Positions 23,790 to 33,401 are shown, numbered from the stretch's first letter. The stretch is 47,044 nucleotides of DNA from Halorubrum yunnanense (GCF_026586675.1 NZ_JAODIX010000063.1:1-47044); one strand, 5' to 3'. Numbers and translations: made by a program. The notes: generated from the letters alone by a model not told the origin.

Positions 23790-24257
23790 TCAGCCGTCCA
23801 GCGCGGCGATGTCTTCGACAATCTCGGTCGCGTGGTCCTCGGGCGAGACGCCCTCGTACGCGAGGACGACGACGCCCTCGCCGTCGAGCACGTACGTGTT
23901 CCGGAACACCCCGTCGAAGCTGTTTCCGAACATCTGCTTCTCGCCGTAGGAGTCGTACGCGCCAGCGACCTCACCGTCCGGATCGGAGAGCAGCGTGAAC
24001 GGGAGGTCGTGCTTCTCGGCGAACGGCTCCAAGTCCTCGGGCGGGTCGTCGCTGATCCCGACGACGGCGACGTCCGCCCCCTCGAAGGCGTCCCACTCGT
24101 CGCGGAAGCCACACGCCTCGGCGGTACAGCCCGGCGTGTCGGCGCGCGGGTAGAAGTAGACCACCGTGTACCGCGCGTCGGCGGGGTCGACGCTGACCGT
24201 GTCGCCGTGCTGGTCGGAGAGCGCGATCGGGGGTGCGGAGGCGCCCGGTTCGAGCAT
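23790..24257 (-). CDS. bcp: peroxiredoxin, Bcp/PrxQ type
   Basis: A 155-residue thiol peroxidase that reduces hydrogen peroxide and organic peroxides, recycled by thioredoxin. The active-site motif is PRADTPGCTAEAC with the peroxidatic C44 and a resolving C49 five residues on, the classic atypical two-Cys arrangement. Later conserved parts are VVGISDDPPEDLEPFAEKHDL and RNTYVLDGEG. The length is normal for the family. The gene is divergent from the methionine aminopeptidase gene, with about 130 bases for the two promoters. Confidence 0.94.
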   Translation of the reverse strand: MLEPGASAPPIALSDQHGDTVSVDPADARYTVVYFYPRADTPGCTAEACGFRDEWDAFEGADVAVVGISDDPPEDLEPFAEKHDLPFTLLSDPDGEVAGAYDSYGEKQMFGNSFDGVFRNTYVLDGEGVVVLAYEGVSPEDHATEIVEDIAALDG

Positions 24258-24389
24258 ATCTCCAGTCGGTTCGGCGGCGTCTTATGGCGTTCGGTCCGGC
24301 GAGTTCGACGGGCGTGACGCCCGCCCCGGACTGCCCCCGGTCGTCGTCGCTCCGCAACCTCTTTGCGGTCGCTGACCGAATCGACGGCC

Positions 24390-25298
24390 ATGAGCCACGG
24401 ATCCCTGGACGACGACGCGGTCGAGAGCTATCGAGAGGCCGGCGCGGTGTTGACGGAGGCGATGAACGAGGCCCGCGAGATGGTCGAGCCGGGGCGGACC
24501 CACCTGGAGGTCGCGGAGTGGACGGAGGACTTCGTCCGCGAGCGGGGGGCGGGGCTCGCGTTCCCCGTCAACATCAGCGTCGACCCCGAAGCGTCGCACG
24601 CGACCCCCGGCCGCGACGATGACACCGAGTTCGGGGAGGAGATGGTGTGTCTCGACGTCGGCGTCCACGTCGACGGTCACATCGCCGACGCGGCCGTGAC
24701 GGTCGACCACACGGGCACCCCGGAGCTCGTCGAGGCCGCCGAGATGGCGCTGGAGGCGGCGGTCGACGAGGCCGGCCCGGGCGTCGAGGTCGGCGTCGTC
24801 GGTGAGGCGATCGAGGACGTGATCCGCGGGTACGGCTACACGCCCGTCCTGAACCTCTCCGGCCACGGCGTCGAGCGCTACGACGCCCACACCGGCCCGA
24901 CGATCCCGAATCGGGGGGTCGACCGCTCCGTCGAGCTGGAGCCGGGACAGGCCGTCGCCATCGAGCCGTTCGCCACCGACGGGCGGGGGAAGGTCGGCGA
25001 GGGGACCGTCGAGGAGATCTTCGAGCGGGAGGGATCGGGGAGCGTCCGCGACCGACGCGCGCGGCAGGCCTTAGAGGAGATCGAGGCGTTCGACGACCTC
25101 CCGTTCGCGGCGCGGTGGCTGGAGGGCGACCGCGTCGAGATGGCGCTGCGCCGGCTGAAGCAGGCGAACGCGGTGAAGGGGTACCCCGTCCTAAAAGAGG
25201 ACGACGGCGCCCTCGTGAGCCAGGCGGAGCACACTCTCCTGATCACGGGGGACGGGGTCGAGGTGACGACCGCGGGGATCCACGGGTTCGACGACTGA
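24390..25298 (+). CDS. map: methionine aminopeptidase type II
   Basis: A 302-residue metalloenzyme that removes the initiator methionine. The metal ligands and substrate residues appear in order: GLAFPVNISVDPEASHATPG, CLDVGVHVDGHIADAAVTVD with the two Asp ligands, LSGHGVERYDAH with the His, IEPFAT with the first Glu, and LVSQAEHTLLI with the second. The length fits archaeal type II enzymes, which lack the eukaryotic N-terminal extension. The start at 24390 was chosen because it begins in the conserved helix. The stop overlaps the next start by one base (TGATG). Confidence 0.94.
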   Translation: MSHGSLDDDAVESYREAGAVLTEAMNEAREMVEPGRTHLEVAEWTEDFVRERGAGLAFPVNISVDPEASHATPGRDDDTEFGEEMVCLDVGVHVDGHIADAAVTVDHTGTPELVEAAEMALEAAVDEAGPGVEVGVVGEAIEDVIRGYGYTPVLNLSGHGVERYDAHTGPTIPNRGVDRSVELEPGQAVAIEPFATDGRGKVGEGTVEEIFEREGSGSVRDRRARQALEEIEAFDDLPFAARWLEGDRVEMALRRLKQANAVKGYPVLKEDDGALVSQAEHTLLITGDGVEVTTAGIHGFDD

Positions 25299-25849
25299 TG
25301 GACCGGATCTACGCCCCGTGGCGGATCGAGTGGGTCGAGCGCAACTCCGACCCGATCGACGGTTGCCCGTTCTGCGTCCTGCCCAAGCGGGAGGACGACC
25401 GCGAGTCGCGGATCGTCGCGAGGAGCGAGCGCAACTACGTCCTGCTGAACAACGCCCCGTACAACCCGGGCCACGCGATGGTGATCCCGCGCGAGCATCA
25501 CGAGGACCCGACGGACCTCGACGACGGGGCCCTGCTCGACCACGCGCGGCTGAAGGCGGCGACGCTGACCGCGATGCGCCGCGACGTCGACCCCGACGGG
25601 GTCAACACGGGGCAGAACCTCGGCGCCTCGGCGGCCGGCGGCTCGGTCGACCACCTCCACACGCACGTCGTTCCGCGGTGGGAGGGCGACACGAACTTCA
25701 TGCCCGTCACGGGCGAGACGAAGGTGATCGTGGAGGCGATCGACCGCACCTACGGGCACCTCCACGCCGGCTTTGCCGCCGGTGACGACGTGGTCGATCC
25801 GGGCGACGCCGAGAGCGGCGAGGCGGTCGAACTCGACTTCGACGTCTGA
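25298..25849 (+). CDS. HIT-family hydrolase
   Basis: A 183-residue histidine-triad nucleotide hydrolase or transferase, probably acting on dinucleoside polyphosphates or aminoacyl-AMP. It begins MDRIYAPWRIEWVE and has a CPFC zinc knuckle (C23, C26), as in Ap4A phosphorylase-like members. The active-site motif HLHTHVVPR is at residues 119-127. The C-terminus is acidic and longer than the minimal domain. It is translationally coupled to map, an arrangement that hints at a shared housekeeping role but no direct link is known. Confidence 0.9.
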   Translation: MDRIYAPWRIEWVERNSDPIDGCPFCVLPKREDDRESRIVARSERNYVLLNNAPYNPGHAMVIPREHHEDPTDLDDGALLDHARLKAATLTAMRRDVDPDGVNTGQNLGASAAGGSVDHLHTHVVPRWEGDTNFMPVTGETKVIVEAIDRTYGHLHAGFAAGDDVVDPGDAESGEAVELDFDV

Positions 25850-25866
25850 GGCGACGGCGGTGTCGA

Positions 25867-26206
25867 TCGCTTATAAACAAGCGGTGCGGTGGCGCGCGCC
25901 TCCGAGTGGCCGACAGGCCACGAGGAGCGCGTGCGAGGGAGTCGGCCGACCGGAGCGAAGCGACGGGAGGCCGACGAGGCTGGGGAGGCGTGAGGCGCTA
26001 TGTGGTTGCGGTCGGGTGGGGTTCAAAGGGGCAGCCGCGAGGACGAAGACGGGCGACGTAAGGACCGCAAGGAGGGAGCGCAAGCGACCGACTGAGGACC
26101 GCAACGAGCCCATCGAATCCTCGCGGCTGGGGCTTTGGAGGTGCTCACCGCGCCGTCGACGACGTATAAACAGCCGGTAGCAACAACGCAATTCGACTTA
26201 TAAATA
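25867..26206 (+). repeat. dispersed structured repeat, copy C
   Basis: The least expanded member of the family. It opens with TATA-like CGCTTATAAACAAGCGGTG (25868-25886). Hairpins follow: GTGGCC-GACA-GGCCAC (25906-25921), GTCGGCC (25941-25947) with GGCCGAC (25969-25975), conserved GAGGCTGGGGAGGCGTGAGG, then closing stem CAGCCGCGAGGA (26032-26043) with TCCTCGCGGCTG (26118-26129). The loop holds GGGCGACGTAAGGACCGCA. After GGCTTTGGAGGTG come two more TATA-like boxes (GTATAAAC near 26164, CTTATAAATA near 26198). It fills the 396-base gap between the HIT gene and the tungstate operon. Confidence 0.8.
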
Positions 26207-26245
26207 TCCACACTACCACAGTGATTCACATACTCTAAGTACGAG

Positions 26246-27010
26246 TCAGTATACCAGTTCCCCGGAGATGAACTTCCGGGTGCGCTCGTCAGACGGGTCC
26301 TCGAAGATCCGCTCCGTCGGGCCGACCTCGGTGATCCCGTTGTCGAGCAGGACCGCGACGCGGTCCGCGACGCGCTCCGCCTGATGCATGTCGTGCGTGG
26401 CCACGACGACGCCGATCCCGCGGTCCCGGGCCTTCGCCGTCGCCTCCTCGATGACCGCGGTGTTCCTTGGGTCGAGGTCCGAGGTGGGCTCGTCCAAGAG
26501 CAGGACGTCGGGGTCGTACGCCAGCGCGCGGGCGAACGACACCCGCTGGGCCTCGCCGCCCGAGAGCGACGCCGCCGGCTGATCCGCCATCTCCGACAGT
26601 CCGACCACGTCGAGCGCGTCGCGGACGGCGTCGGCTGGCTCGCGGCTCCCGACCAGCCCGCGGAGCTGGGCCCGCAGCCTGTCGGTCCACGACCGGCGGA
26701 TCCGGAGCCCGTACTCAACGTTCCGCGCGACGGTGGCGCCGAAGAGACTCGCCTCCTGGAACACCATCCCGACCCGCCGTCGGAGGGCGAGCCGCTCGGC
26801 CTTCTCGACGGCCCAGGCGTCCGTGCCGTCGAGCGCGACGGCCCCCTCGTCGGGTTCGAGCGAGAGCGCGAGCGTTCGGAGCAGGGTCGACTTGCCGACG
26901 CCGGAGGGGCCGATCACCGCGACGGTCTCGCCCGACCGGACCTCGAGGGAGAGGTCGCGGAACACCCGCTCGTCGCCGTACGAGTGCGAGACGCCACTAA
27001 CCCGGAGCAT
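26246..27010 (-). CDS. tupC: tungstate-type ABC transporter ATP-binding protein
   Basis: A 254-residue ABC ATPase. Walker A is GPSGVGKST (residues about 34-42), the signature is LSGGEAQR, and Walker B is VLLLDEPTSDLDP, followed by the switch His in VVATHDM. It closely fits the tungstate/molybdate (Tup/Wtp) group by context: it is the last gene of a three-gene operon with a permease and a TupA-like binding protein. Its ATG overlaps the permease stop by one base. It powers import of the oxyanion from outside the cell. Confidence 0.9.
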   Translation of the reverse strand: MLRVSGVSHSYGDERVFRDLSLEVRSGETVAVIGPSGVGKSTLLRTLALSLEPDEGAVALDGTDAWAVEKAERLALRRRVGMVFQEASLFGATVARNVEYGLRIRRSWTDRLRAQLRGLVGSREPADAVRDALDVVGLSEMADQPAASLSGGEAQRVSFARALAYDPDVLLLDEPTSDLDPRNTAVIEEATAKARDRGIGVVVATHDMHQAERVADRVAVLLDNGITEVGPTERIFEDPSDERTRKFISGELVY

Positions 27011-27732
27011 CAGCGGTGCACCCCCTGGTCGCCGAGCCGGATCACGACGGCGTTGACGGTCAACACGAGCGCGACGAGGACGGCGCCGAGGATCATCGCG
27101 GTCTCGTACTGCCCCTGCCTAGCCTCGAGCTGGATCGCGGTCGTCAGCGTCCGAGTCTTCGAGATCCCGTCCGCGCCCGTGATGTTGCCGCCGACGATGA
27201 GCACGGAGCCGACCTCGCTGACGGCGCGGCCGAAGCCCGCCAGGATCGCGGTCGCGATACCGTACCGCGCCTCCTTGAGGACGACCAGGGCCACGTCGAG
27301 GCGGGTCCCGCCGAGCACGCGGGCGGCGTCGCGGACGGTCTCGTCGACGCCGGTTATCGCCGCGAGGCTGATCGCCGTGATCGGCGGCGTCGCGAGCACG
27401 AACTGCGACGCGATCATCGCCTCCCTCGTGAAGACGAGGTTCAGCGCCCCGAGCGGCCCCTGGTTCGAGACGGCGAACAGCACGAGGAGGCCGACGACGA
27501 CGCTCGGGAACCCCATCCCGGTGTTGATCACCGACTTCGCGAACTGCTTACCGGGGAAGTCGGAGAGCCCCATCGCGACGGCCAGCGGAACGGAGAACAA
27601 CGTGCTCAGCGCCACCGCCGTGAGGCTCACGTACAGGGAGACGTAGATGATACTCCAGACGTAGCCGTCCCTGAACGGGAGATCGAGGAGCCCCGAGAGC
27701 AGCGGGACGACCGGTTCGAGCGGCACGCTCAT
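27010..27732 (-). CDS. tupB: tungstate-type ABC transporter permease
   Basis: A 240-residue permease with about six membrane helices and the inner-membrane coupling motif [20 protein letters not shown] (EAA-like loop). It follows the TupB plan: short N-terminus, first helix from [18 protein letters not shown], and ending [12 protein letters not shown]. The start at 27732 is preferred because it overlaps the stop of the binding-protein gene by four bases (ATGA). It forms the membrane pore with tupC as motor. Specificity for tungstate over molybdate is inferred from TupA. Confidence 0.9.
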   Translation of the reverse strand: MSVPLEPVVPLLSGLLDLPFRDGYVWSIIYVSLYVSLTAVALSTLFSVPLAVAMGLSDFPGKQFAKSVINTGMGFPSVVVGLLVLFAVSNQGPLGALNLVFTREAMIASQFVLATPPITAISLAAITGVDETVRDAARVLGGTRLDVALVVLKEARYGIATAILAGFGRAVSEVGSVLIVGGNITGADGISKTRTLTTAIQLEARQGQYETAMILGAVLVALVLTVNAVVIRLGDQGVHR

Positions 27733-28664
27733 TCGTCGGACGAGTCGGCACTCCACCCGTCCGGAACGTACTGCTGGAAGTCGGGGTCCTCGGAGACCGC
27801 CTCGGGGAAGAAGAGCTGCTTACCGTTTACCTGGTAGTCGGCGATCGCGTCCTGGGCCCCGGGGCTCGTGATCCAGCCGACGTACGCCATCGCGAGGTCG
27901 TAGTTGACGGCGTCGTGAACCGCGGGGTTGACGGCCATGATCCCGTAGGGGTTCGCGAGGGTCTCCGGACCGCCCTCGATGGGGCCCTGGACGAGGACCA
28001 CGAGGTCGAGCTCGGAGCGCTGCGAGAGGAACGTCCCGCGGTCCGCGAGGGTGTAGGCGCCCTGCTCGTTGGCGATGTTGAGCACCTCGCCCATCCCCTG
28101 ACCGGTCTCGCGGTACCAGCCGCCGCCGGGGTCGGCCCCCGCGGCCTCCCAGAGGGCCAGCTCCTTGGTGTGGGTCCCGGAGCGGTCCCCCCGCGAGACG
28201 AACGGGGCCTCCTCGTCGGCGACGGCGGTCAGCGCCTCGGTGGCCGACGAGAGCCCTTCGATCCCCGCCGGGTCGCTCTCGGGCCCGACGATCACGAAGT
28301 CGTTGAACATCAGGTCCCGGCGGTTGACCCCGTACCCGTCGCGCAGGAACTCGTCTTCGAGGTCGCGGGCGTGGACCATCACCACATCGCTGTCGCCGTT
28401 GCGGGCCGTTTCGAGGGCCGCGCCCGTTCCCTTGGGAACAGCGTCGACCGTCACGCCGTACAGCTCCTCGAAGTCGAGGTGGATCGCGTCGAGCAGCCCC
28501 GTGTCGTAGGTGCTCGTCGTCGTCGTGAGCGTGAGCGTCTCGCCGGCCACGCCAGCGCCGTCGTCCGGCTGCCCGGAGCTCCCGCCGATCGCGGAGCACC
28601 CGGCGGTACCGACGACCCCGCCGGTCCCGAGCGCCGCGACGAACCGGCGTCGATGTATCGACAT
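27729..28664 (-). CDS. tupA: TupA-like tungstate-binding lipoprotein
   Basis: A 311-residue extracellular binding protein. It starts with a twin-arginine export signal (HRRRFVAAL) and a lipobox TAGC with C23, so it is probably exported folded and anchored by lipid, as usual in haloarchaea. The mature part carries the TupA hallmark [18 protein letters not shown], where TTTS is the oxyanion-binding segment. Tungstate is used by aldehyde ferredoxin oxidoreductases. The ATG at 28664 is preceded by an AT-rich TATA-like box. It is the first gene of the operon. Confidence 0.9.
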   Translation of the reverse strand: MSIHRRRFVAALGTGGVVGTAGCSAIGGSSGQPDDGAGVAGETLTLTTTTSTYDTGLLDAIHLDFEELYGVTVDAVPKGTGAALETARNGDSDVVMVHARDLEDEFLRDGYGVNRRDLMFNDFVIVGPESDPAGIEGLSSATEALTAVADEEAPFVSRGDRSGTHTKELALWEAAGADPGGGWYRETGQGMGEVLNIANEQGAYTLADRGTFLSQRSELDLVVLVQGPIEGGPETLANPYGIMAVNPAVHDAVNYDLAMAYVGWITSPGAQDAIADYQVNGKQLFFPEAVSEDPDFQQYVPDGWSADSSDE

Positions 28665-28680
28665 AGACACACCGAAGGAC

Positions 28681-28698
28681 CGATAATAAAAATAGCTT
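28681..28698 (-). promoter_or_regulatory. promoter of the tup operon
   Basis: On the minus strand, GCTATTTTTATTATCG is a strong TATA-like island 17-33 bases upstream of the tupA ATG. The remaining 200 bases up to the divergent regulator gene are GC-rich. Confidence 0.55.
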
Positions 28699-28906
28699 CT
28701 GCACACGGATAACCGCGATCGGTTACGGTCCGCCCGCGAGGGGGAGCCCGGATCCACGCTCGCCGCGCCGACCGTGTCCGATCGCGTCCCGAACACGGTC
28801 CGGGCCGGAGCCCGAACCGATCCGCGACCGGTTACGCCGGCGTCGCGGCCGACGACCTCGGCGCGGGAGGGAAAACGCCAACACCGTCCGAGCCGAGGCC
28901 TTCGGT

Positions 28907-29707
28907 ATGGGAGAACGCGGAGAGGGGAGCGTCGCGGACGAGGAGGTCGCCGGGGCTGGAGCGGGCCGCGGCCGCGCGGCGCTCATCGAGGGCGACGCCG
29001 AGTTCGACGGGCGCGACGCGGCGCTCCTCCGGGCGGTCCACGAGACGGGGTCGGTCGCGGGCGCGGCCGCCGAGCTGGGTCGCTCGCGGGCCCGAGCGCT
29101 CTCGCGGATCGAGAGCTTGGAGGACGCGTTCGGCCGGTTAGTCGAGCGCCAGCGGGGGGGCTCCGGCGGCGGCGGCAGCCGACTCGCGGACGCCGGCCGC
29201 GGGCTCCTCGACCGCTACGACCGGCTCCAGGCGGTGCTCGCCGCGACCGCGAGCGTCCCCGAGACGGTGCTCGACGGGACGGTCGCGAGCGTCGAGGGCG
29301 AGCTGGCCGACGTCGACACCGCGGTCGGCGCGGTGCGGGGGCTCTGCGACGGCGGCGCGGTCGGGGGCGACACCCGCGACGGGGCGAGCGTCGGGGACGC
29401 GGTGCAGGTGCGAATCGGGGCCGACGCGGTGACCGTTTATAAAGGGGACGCGGGCGTGGACCCGAACGCGACGAGCGCGCGGAACCGGCTCCGCGGCGAA
29501 GTCGTCGAGATCGAGGCGGGCGAGACGGTGTCGACGGTTCGGGTCGCGGTGGGGGAGGCAGTCTTTCGGGCGTTGATCACGGCCGAGAGCGCGTCCCGAT
29601 TGGCGCTCGCGGCGGGCGACGACGTGTCGATCCGCTGGAAAGCGACGGCCACCCGACTGGTGGCCCACACGACGGACGCCGGGTACTCCGAGGCCCCGGA
29701 GGGCTAA
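28907..29707 (+). CDS. ModE-like regulator with TOBE domain
   Basis: A 266-residue probable molybdate/tungstate-responsive regulator. An acidic Gly/Ala-rich start is followed by a LysR/ModE-type helix-turn-helix ([43 protein letters not shown], residues about 43-85). A Gly/Ser linker and helices follow, and the C-terminal third is a TOBE fold ([42 protein letters not shown]), which binds oxyanions in ModE. It is divergent from the tup operon, so it very likely controls it. Only one complete TOBE motif is visible, against the usual pair in E. coli ModE. Confidence 0.85.
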   Translation: MGERGEGSVADEEVAGAGAGRGRAALIEGDAEFDGRDAALLRAVHETGSVAGAAAELGRSRARALSRIESLEDAFGRLVERQRGGSGGGGSRLADAGRGLLDRYDRLQAVLAATASVPETVLDGTVASVEGELADVDTAVGAVRGLCDGGAVGGDTRDGASVGDAVQVRIGADAVTVYKGDAGVDPNATSARNRLRGEVVEIEAGETVSTVRVAVGEAVFRALITAESASRLALAAGDDVSIRWKATATRLVAHTTDAGYSEAPEG

Positions 29708-29728
29708 CTCCGGCGCGGACCGGGGCGG

Positions 29729-29848
29729 TCACTCGGACCGAGCCGCCTCGCGGGATCGCTTCCAGGCGGGGTAAATCTCGAGCACGGCGATCAGGCTGAG
29801 CACGACGCCGAAGGCGATCATCAGCAAATCCGGGTCGATGTCTTTCAT
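29729..29848 (-). CDS. tiny single-helix membrane protein
   Basis: A 39-residue protein: a short acidic start (MKDIDPDLL), one hydrophobic helix (MIAFGVVLSLIAVLEIYPAW) and a charged tail (KRSREAARSE). It has normal high-GC codon use. Such small membrane proteins are frequent in haloarchaea and are often left unannotated. It is convergent with the ModE-like gene, 21 bases between the stops. Function unknown. Confidence 0.55.
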   Translation of the reverse strand: MKDIDPDLLMIAFGVVLSLIAVLEIYPAWKRSREAARSE

Positions 29849-30010
29849 ACGCCTACAACGGGGCGTAACGGTGTAATCGTTTGCCATGCGCTGGACCGTC
29901 GCCGGCGGGTGCGGCGCTCGATCCCCGTCGAGGCGGCCGAGCGGTTACGGCGTTGCGCGGCGAGTCGACGGGCGAAGTGGTATGTACGCGGGGGCCCTAC
30001 TGTGGCTATC

Positions 30011-30133
30011 ATGTCTGCGACAGGTGAAGAATCCGACGACGGGAACGAACTGCTGTTTGCCGTCGTCATGATCGCGCTCTCGCTGCTCATCTTCCTCGCG
30101 ATCCGCGAGACGGAGGGCTCGCGTTCCGGGTAG
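30011..30133 (+). CDS. tiny single-helix membrane protein
   Basis: A 40-residue protein beginning MSATGEESDDGNELLF, with one hydrophobic helix (AVVMIALSLLIFLAI) and a charged end (RETEGSRSG). The start at 30011 was chosen over an upstream in-frame ATG because the upstream extension is Arg-rich and unlike a haloarchaeal protein. It is divergent from the 39-residue gene. Function unknown. Confidence 0.55.
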   Translation: MSATGEESDDGNELLFAVVMIALSLLIFLAIRETEGSRSG

Positions 30134-30295
30134 CGTGGCCGGCGCGGTAGGGAGCGTGGCCGGCGGATGCAACCGGCACCGTCGAATGGGTCTCCCGGAC
30201 TCGACCCCTGCGACGTCGGCGAGCCGAGCGTAACGTGCAGAGTGTCCGATCGGGATGACACAAAGTGATTTACACGTACAGACCGTACCTGTGGT

Positions 30296-30535
30296 GTGAG
30301 CGACTCAACCGAAGATATAGTAAGCGGAACTGCGGATGGAATCGGTGCCGACGGTCTCAGCCCCGCGGTGCTGGCGTCGATCGGCTCCGTCGCCCTCGCG
30401 CTGTACTTCTACTACGTGCGCGGCGACAAGCAGCGCGGCCAGTTCATCGGCCTATGGCCAGGTACCATACTCGGCCTCACCACCTACCTCCAATTAGAAG
30501 AGGTCAAACAGACGCTCGGCGAAGGCGACGACTGA
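30296..30535 (+). CDS. small membrane protein, haloarchaeal type
   Basis: A 79-residue protein with a GTG start, a hydrophilic N-terminus (SDSTEDIVSGTADGIGADG) and a hydrophobic stretch (LSPAVLASIGSVALALYFYYV), then KRGDKQRGQF-like charged residues (RGDKQRGQFIGLWPGTILGL) with a second weaker hydrophobic part. A TATA-like GTGATTTACACG at 30265 lies about 30 bases upstream, which supports the GTG. I do not know a function. It is the last core-like gene before the mobile patch. Confidence 0.65.
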   Translation: MSDSTEDIVSGTADGIGADGLSPAVLASIGSVALALYFYYVRGDKQRGQFIGLWPGTILGLTTYLQLEEVKQTLGEGDD

Positions 30536-30862
30536 GATCGGCAACGAGCGGTGGCGCCTTTCTGCCCGAAAACGCCGGGAGCTTCGAGCCCCTGGCGGAG
30601 TCAGTCAGTATCGGGAATCCGACTCAGTTACGAGAAATTCGAGGCGAAAGCCTCGCCCTTCACAGTAGTTGCCGAATCAGCTTGTGTCGGCCACCAATCT
30701 GGCGTGAACAACGGCCTTCATTTATATGAGTAATAAAGGGATATATAAATGGAATGCGCCGAGTTTGACGATCAGCATCCTCGATATGCGGCGTGTTGAG
30801 AGGTTCGGTAACTACTGTCCAGGGCGGGGATGAAGCCGACCAACAGTATTCAACCGCCGTCG
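30536..30862. other. intergenic patch before the tnpB remnant
   Basis: No convincing gene is seen. It contains a short inverted repeat, CATTTATAT at 30719-30727 and ATATAAATG at 30743-30751, around GAGTAATAAAGGG; together they form an AT-rich block with TATA-like character on both strands. The base composition falls compared with the core genes to the left. Confidence 0.45.
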
Positions 30863-31450
<588 letters not shown>

Positions 31451-31523
31451 GCGGGAAACCAATCGCCCCTCCGAGCATCCTGACCGAGAGAATCAACGAA
31501 GACGGTTCTCGTCCGCTGAGCCG

Positions 31524-32642
31524 CTACTGGAACTGACTTCCGAGCGTTGCCTGTCCGTGAGTTTCCGACTCCGGTTCGATCGAGTCGGACTCGTTGTACG
31601 CGGAGTGTGTCACGGAGTATCCGGTTTCCGTCTGTTCCACCCCGCCGATGGTGTAGAGTTGGAGCGGTTTCTCCTGTTTCGTCGTAACCGGAAAGTCGTA
31701 GTTTTCGGCGTCGTACTTGAACTCCTTCCCGTCATGTAGCCGCTGCTCGACGAACTCCTCGTGACGTTGGATTCGCTTCGAGACCGTAGCGTGAGCGAGC
31801 TCGCTGACCTCGGAGACCTCGGCGTCGAAGACCTCTCTGAACTCCTCTTGCACTTCGTATCCGACGGAGTTCCGACCGGCGATCATCGCCGCCAGGGAGG
31901 TCGTTCCGGTTCCCCAGAACGGGTCGAGAACGGTGTCCCCGTACACGCTGTACATGTTGATGAGTCTGTACGGGACTTCCAGTGGATACGCCGCCGAACG
32001 GTCTCTGAGTTCCTCGTCGGCGTTCTCTAACCCTTGGAACGTTCCCGTAATGCCCTCCCAAACGTCGGAGAACCACTCGTTTCGCTCCTCCCAGAAGTAC
32101 GCCGACTTATACCGCACGTCGTTCCCGGACGGGAAGTTCCGGCTCTGTTTCCCGTTCCTGAATATGAGCAGATATTCGTGTTCGAGAGTCGCGTAGGCAT
32201 TCGGCGGCATCATGCCGCTTCCCATGAACTTCGCCGCCGAGTTAGTGGGCTTCCGCCAGAGAATATCGGGGAGTGGCTCGAACCCCATACCGTCGAAGTA
32301 CTCGGTTATGTGCGCGTGGTTCTGGTAGACTCTGAAGCTATCGTCCACCTTCCGGGTCGCGTCTCCGATATTGATACACGCGATGCCGCCGTCCACGAGA
32401 ACCCGATCGATTTCCTCCCACGTCCTGTTGAGTTCCTCGTGCATCAGCTCGAAGGCCCTCCGCCCGTCGCCCTCGTCGAGAGCCGTGTCGATGTCCGAGT
32501 TGAGCGAGGAGAAGAGGTCGTCCCACATCTCGATCATCGGGTACGGCGGAGAAGTTACGACGAGTTCGACTCCGTCGTCTTCTATCTCGCCGAGAGTGTT
32601 TGAGTTGCCGATAAAAACATCGTGGGCGGTCTCCATACGCAC
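31524..32642 (-). CDS. DNA methyltransferase, probable CTAG-specific (MjaI type)
   Basis: A 372-residue DNA methyltransferase. The catalytic motif TSPPYP lies near the N-terminus (30-35) and the SAM-binding DPFWGTGTTSLAA near residues 240-252, the motif order of beta-class amino-methyltransferases; TSPPY favours N4-cytosine methylation. It is paired with a MjaI-like endonuclease gene 38 bases upstream, so it should protect CTAG; M.MjaI-type enzymes make N4-methylcytosine. Start 32642 or the ATG six bases on (32636) are both possible. The codon use is less GC-rich than the core genes, which supports acquisition by transfer. Confidence 0.88.
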   Translation of the reverse strand: MRMETAHDVFIGNSNTLGEIEDDGVELVVTSPPYPMIEMWDDLFSSLNSDIDTALDEGDGRRAFELMHEELNRTWEEIDRVLVDGGIACINIGDATRKVDDSFRVYQNHAHITEYFDGMGFEPLPDILWRKPTNSAAKFMGSGMMPPNAYATLEHEYLLIFRNGKQSRNFPSGNDVRYKSAYFWEERNEWFSDVWEGITGTFQGLENADEELRDRSAAYPLEVPYRLINMYSVYGDTVLDPFWGTGTTSLAAMIAGRNSVGYEVQEEFREVFDAEVSEVSELAHATVSKRIQRHEEFVEQRLHDGKEFKYDAENYDFPVTTKQEKPLQLYTIGGVEQTETGYSVTHSAYNESDSIEPESETHGQATLGSQFQ

Positions 32643-32680
32643 ACGCTGTTCGTGCGAGCGTTTGTAGTTACTGGTGCAGT

Positions 32681-33349
32681 TCAGAACCGGTCGTTCGTAT
32701 CGCTACCTCCGACGTCCGTCGCATCCGATAACTCGGACGTATCGACCGTCATCGTCTTGTTGGATTTGTTCTCGTCGTAGAAGACAATCGGGACCTCGAT
32801 GCTCTCTTGGAGGTTGTCCTTGTAGGTTACCGGCTTCACCTGGACGGGCTGGTCCCCGAGGTATCCGTCGATGCCTTCGCTTTCGTCCCGAGCGTCAGCC
32901 CGGTGAACTTCCACGTCGTACATCTCGCTCAGTTTCTTCAGGACCGCCTCCTGGATGTCGAACCCCTCGTATGACTTGAACAGAACCAAGTCCCGAAGGT
33001 ATTGGCGGGTCATCTCCTTGTCTATCTGTTCGAACGCCTCTCGCATTTTCTCGACCATCGGATACGCCATCTCGGTGGCTTCCTCGAGTCGGTCGTCCCC
33101 GTCGTACTCCTCCTCGTAGTAGTTCACCCAGTCCTCGAATGTCCCCTCCGGGTGTTCCCGCCGAAACTCCTCTACGATGTCGCTCATCTGTCCGACGACG
33201 TGCGGGCGATTGGACTGTGAGAGGTTGATCGCGGGGTTCAGGAGGTAGGTAGTGTACTTCGGAGTGTCGAAGGGGAACTCTTCGACGTCTTCAGCGACCA
33301 ACCGTTCTCTCTCGTCTTCGGTCAGTTTGAACTCGTCTCCGTCAGTCAC
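32681..33349 (-). CDS. MjaI-family restriction endonuclease
   Basis: A 222-residue type II restriction enzyme of the MjaI kind, which cuts CTAG. The helix-rich first part contains FPFDTPKYTTYLLNPAINLS, and the PD-(D/E)xK-like core is visible as GIDGYLGDQPVQVKPVTYK, where D161 and the Q170-V171-K172 triplet occupy the catalytic positions (Gln in place of Glu, a known variant). It is followed on the same strand by the methyltransferase, so the nuclease is read first. Classic type II systems protect the host through the paired enzyme. The family name is from pattern recall; a profile search would settle it. Confidence 0.8.
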   Translation of the reverse strand: MTDGDEFKLTEDERERLVAEDVEEFPFDTPKYTTYLLNPAINLSQSNRPHVVGQMSDIVEEFRREHPEGTFEDWVNYYEEEYDGDDRLEEATEMAYPMVEKMREAFEQIDKEMTRQYLRDLVLFKSYEGFDIQEAVLKKLSEMYDVEVHRADARDESEGIDGYLGDQPVQVKPVTYKDNLQESIEVPIVFYDENKSNKTMTVDTSELSDATDVGGSDTNDRF

Positions 33350-33401
33350 GTCCTGCCGTGAATATTGACGGATAAAGAGTTTCGGATTACAGAGACAACT
33401 C

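Noticed and set aside
25871-26191. Arg-rich open frames in structured repeat C (and similar ones in A and B)
   Set aside because: They cross conserved hairpins, differ in frame between copies and have a non-haloarchaeal, strongly basic composition.
28774-29442. A long Arg/Gly-rich plus-strand frame overlapping the ModE-like gene
   Set aside because: It is a frame-shifted shadow of the ModE/TOBE gene, whose HTH and TOBE motifs are clear.
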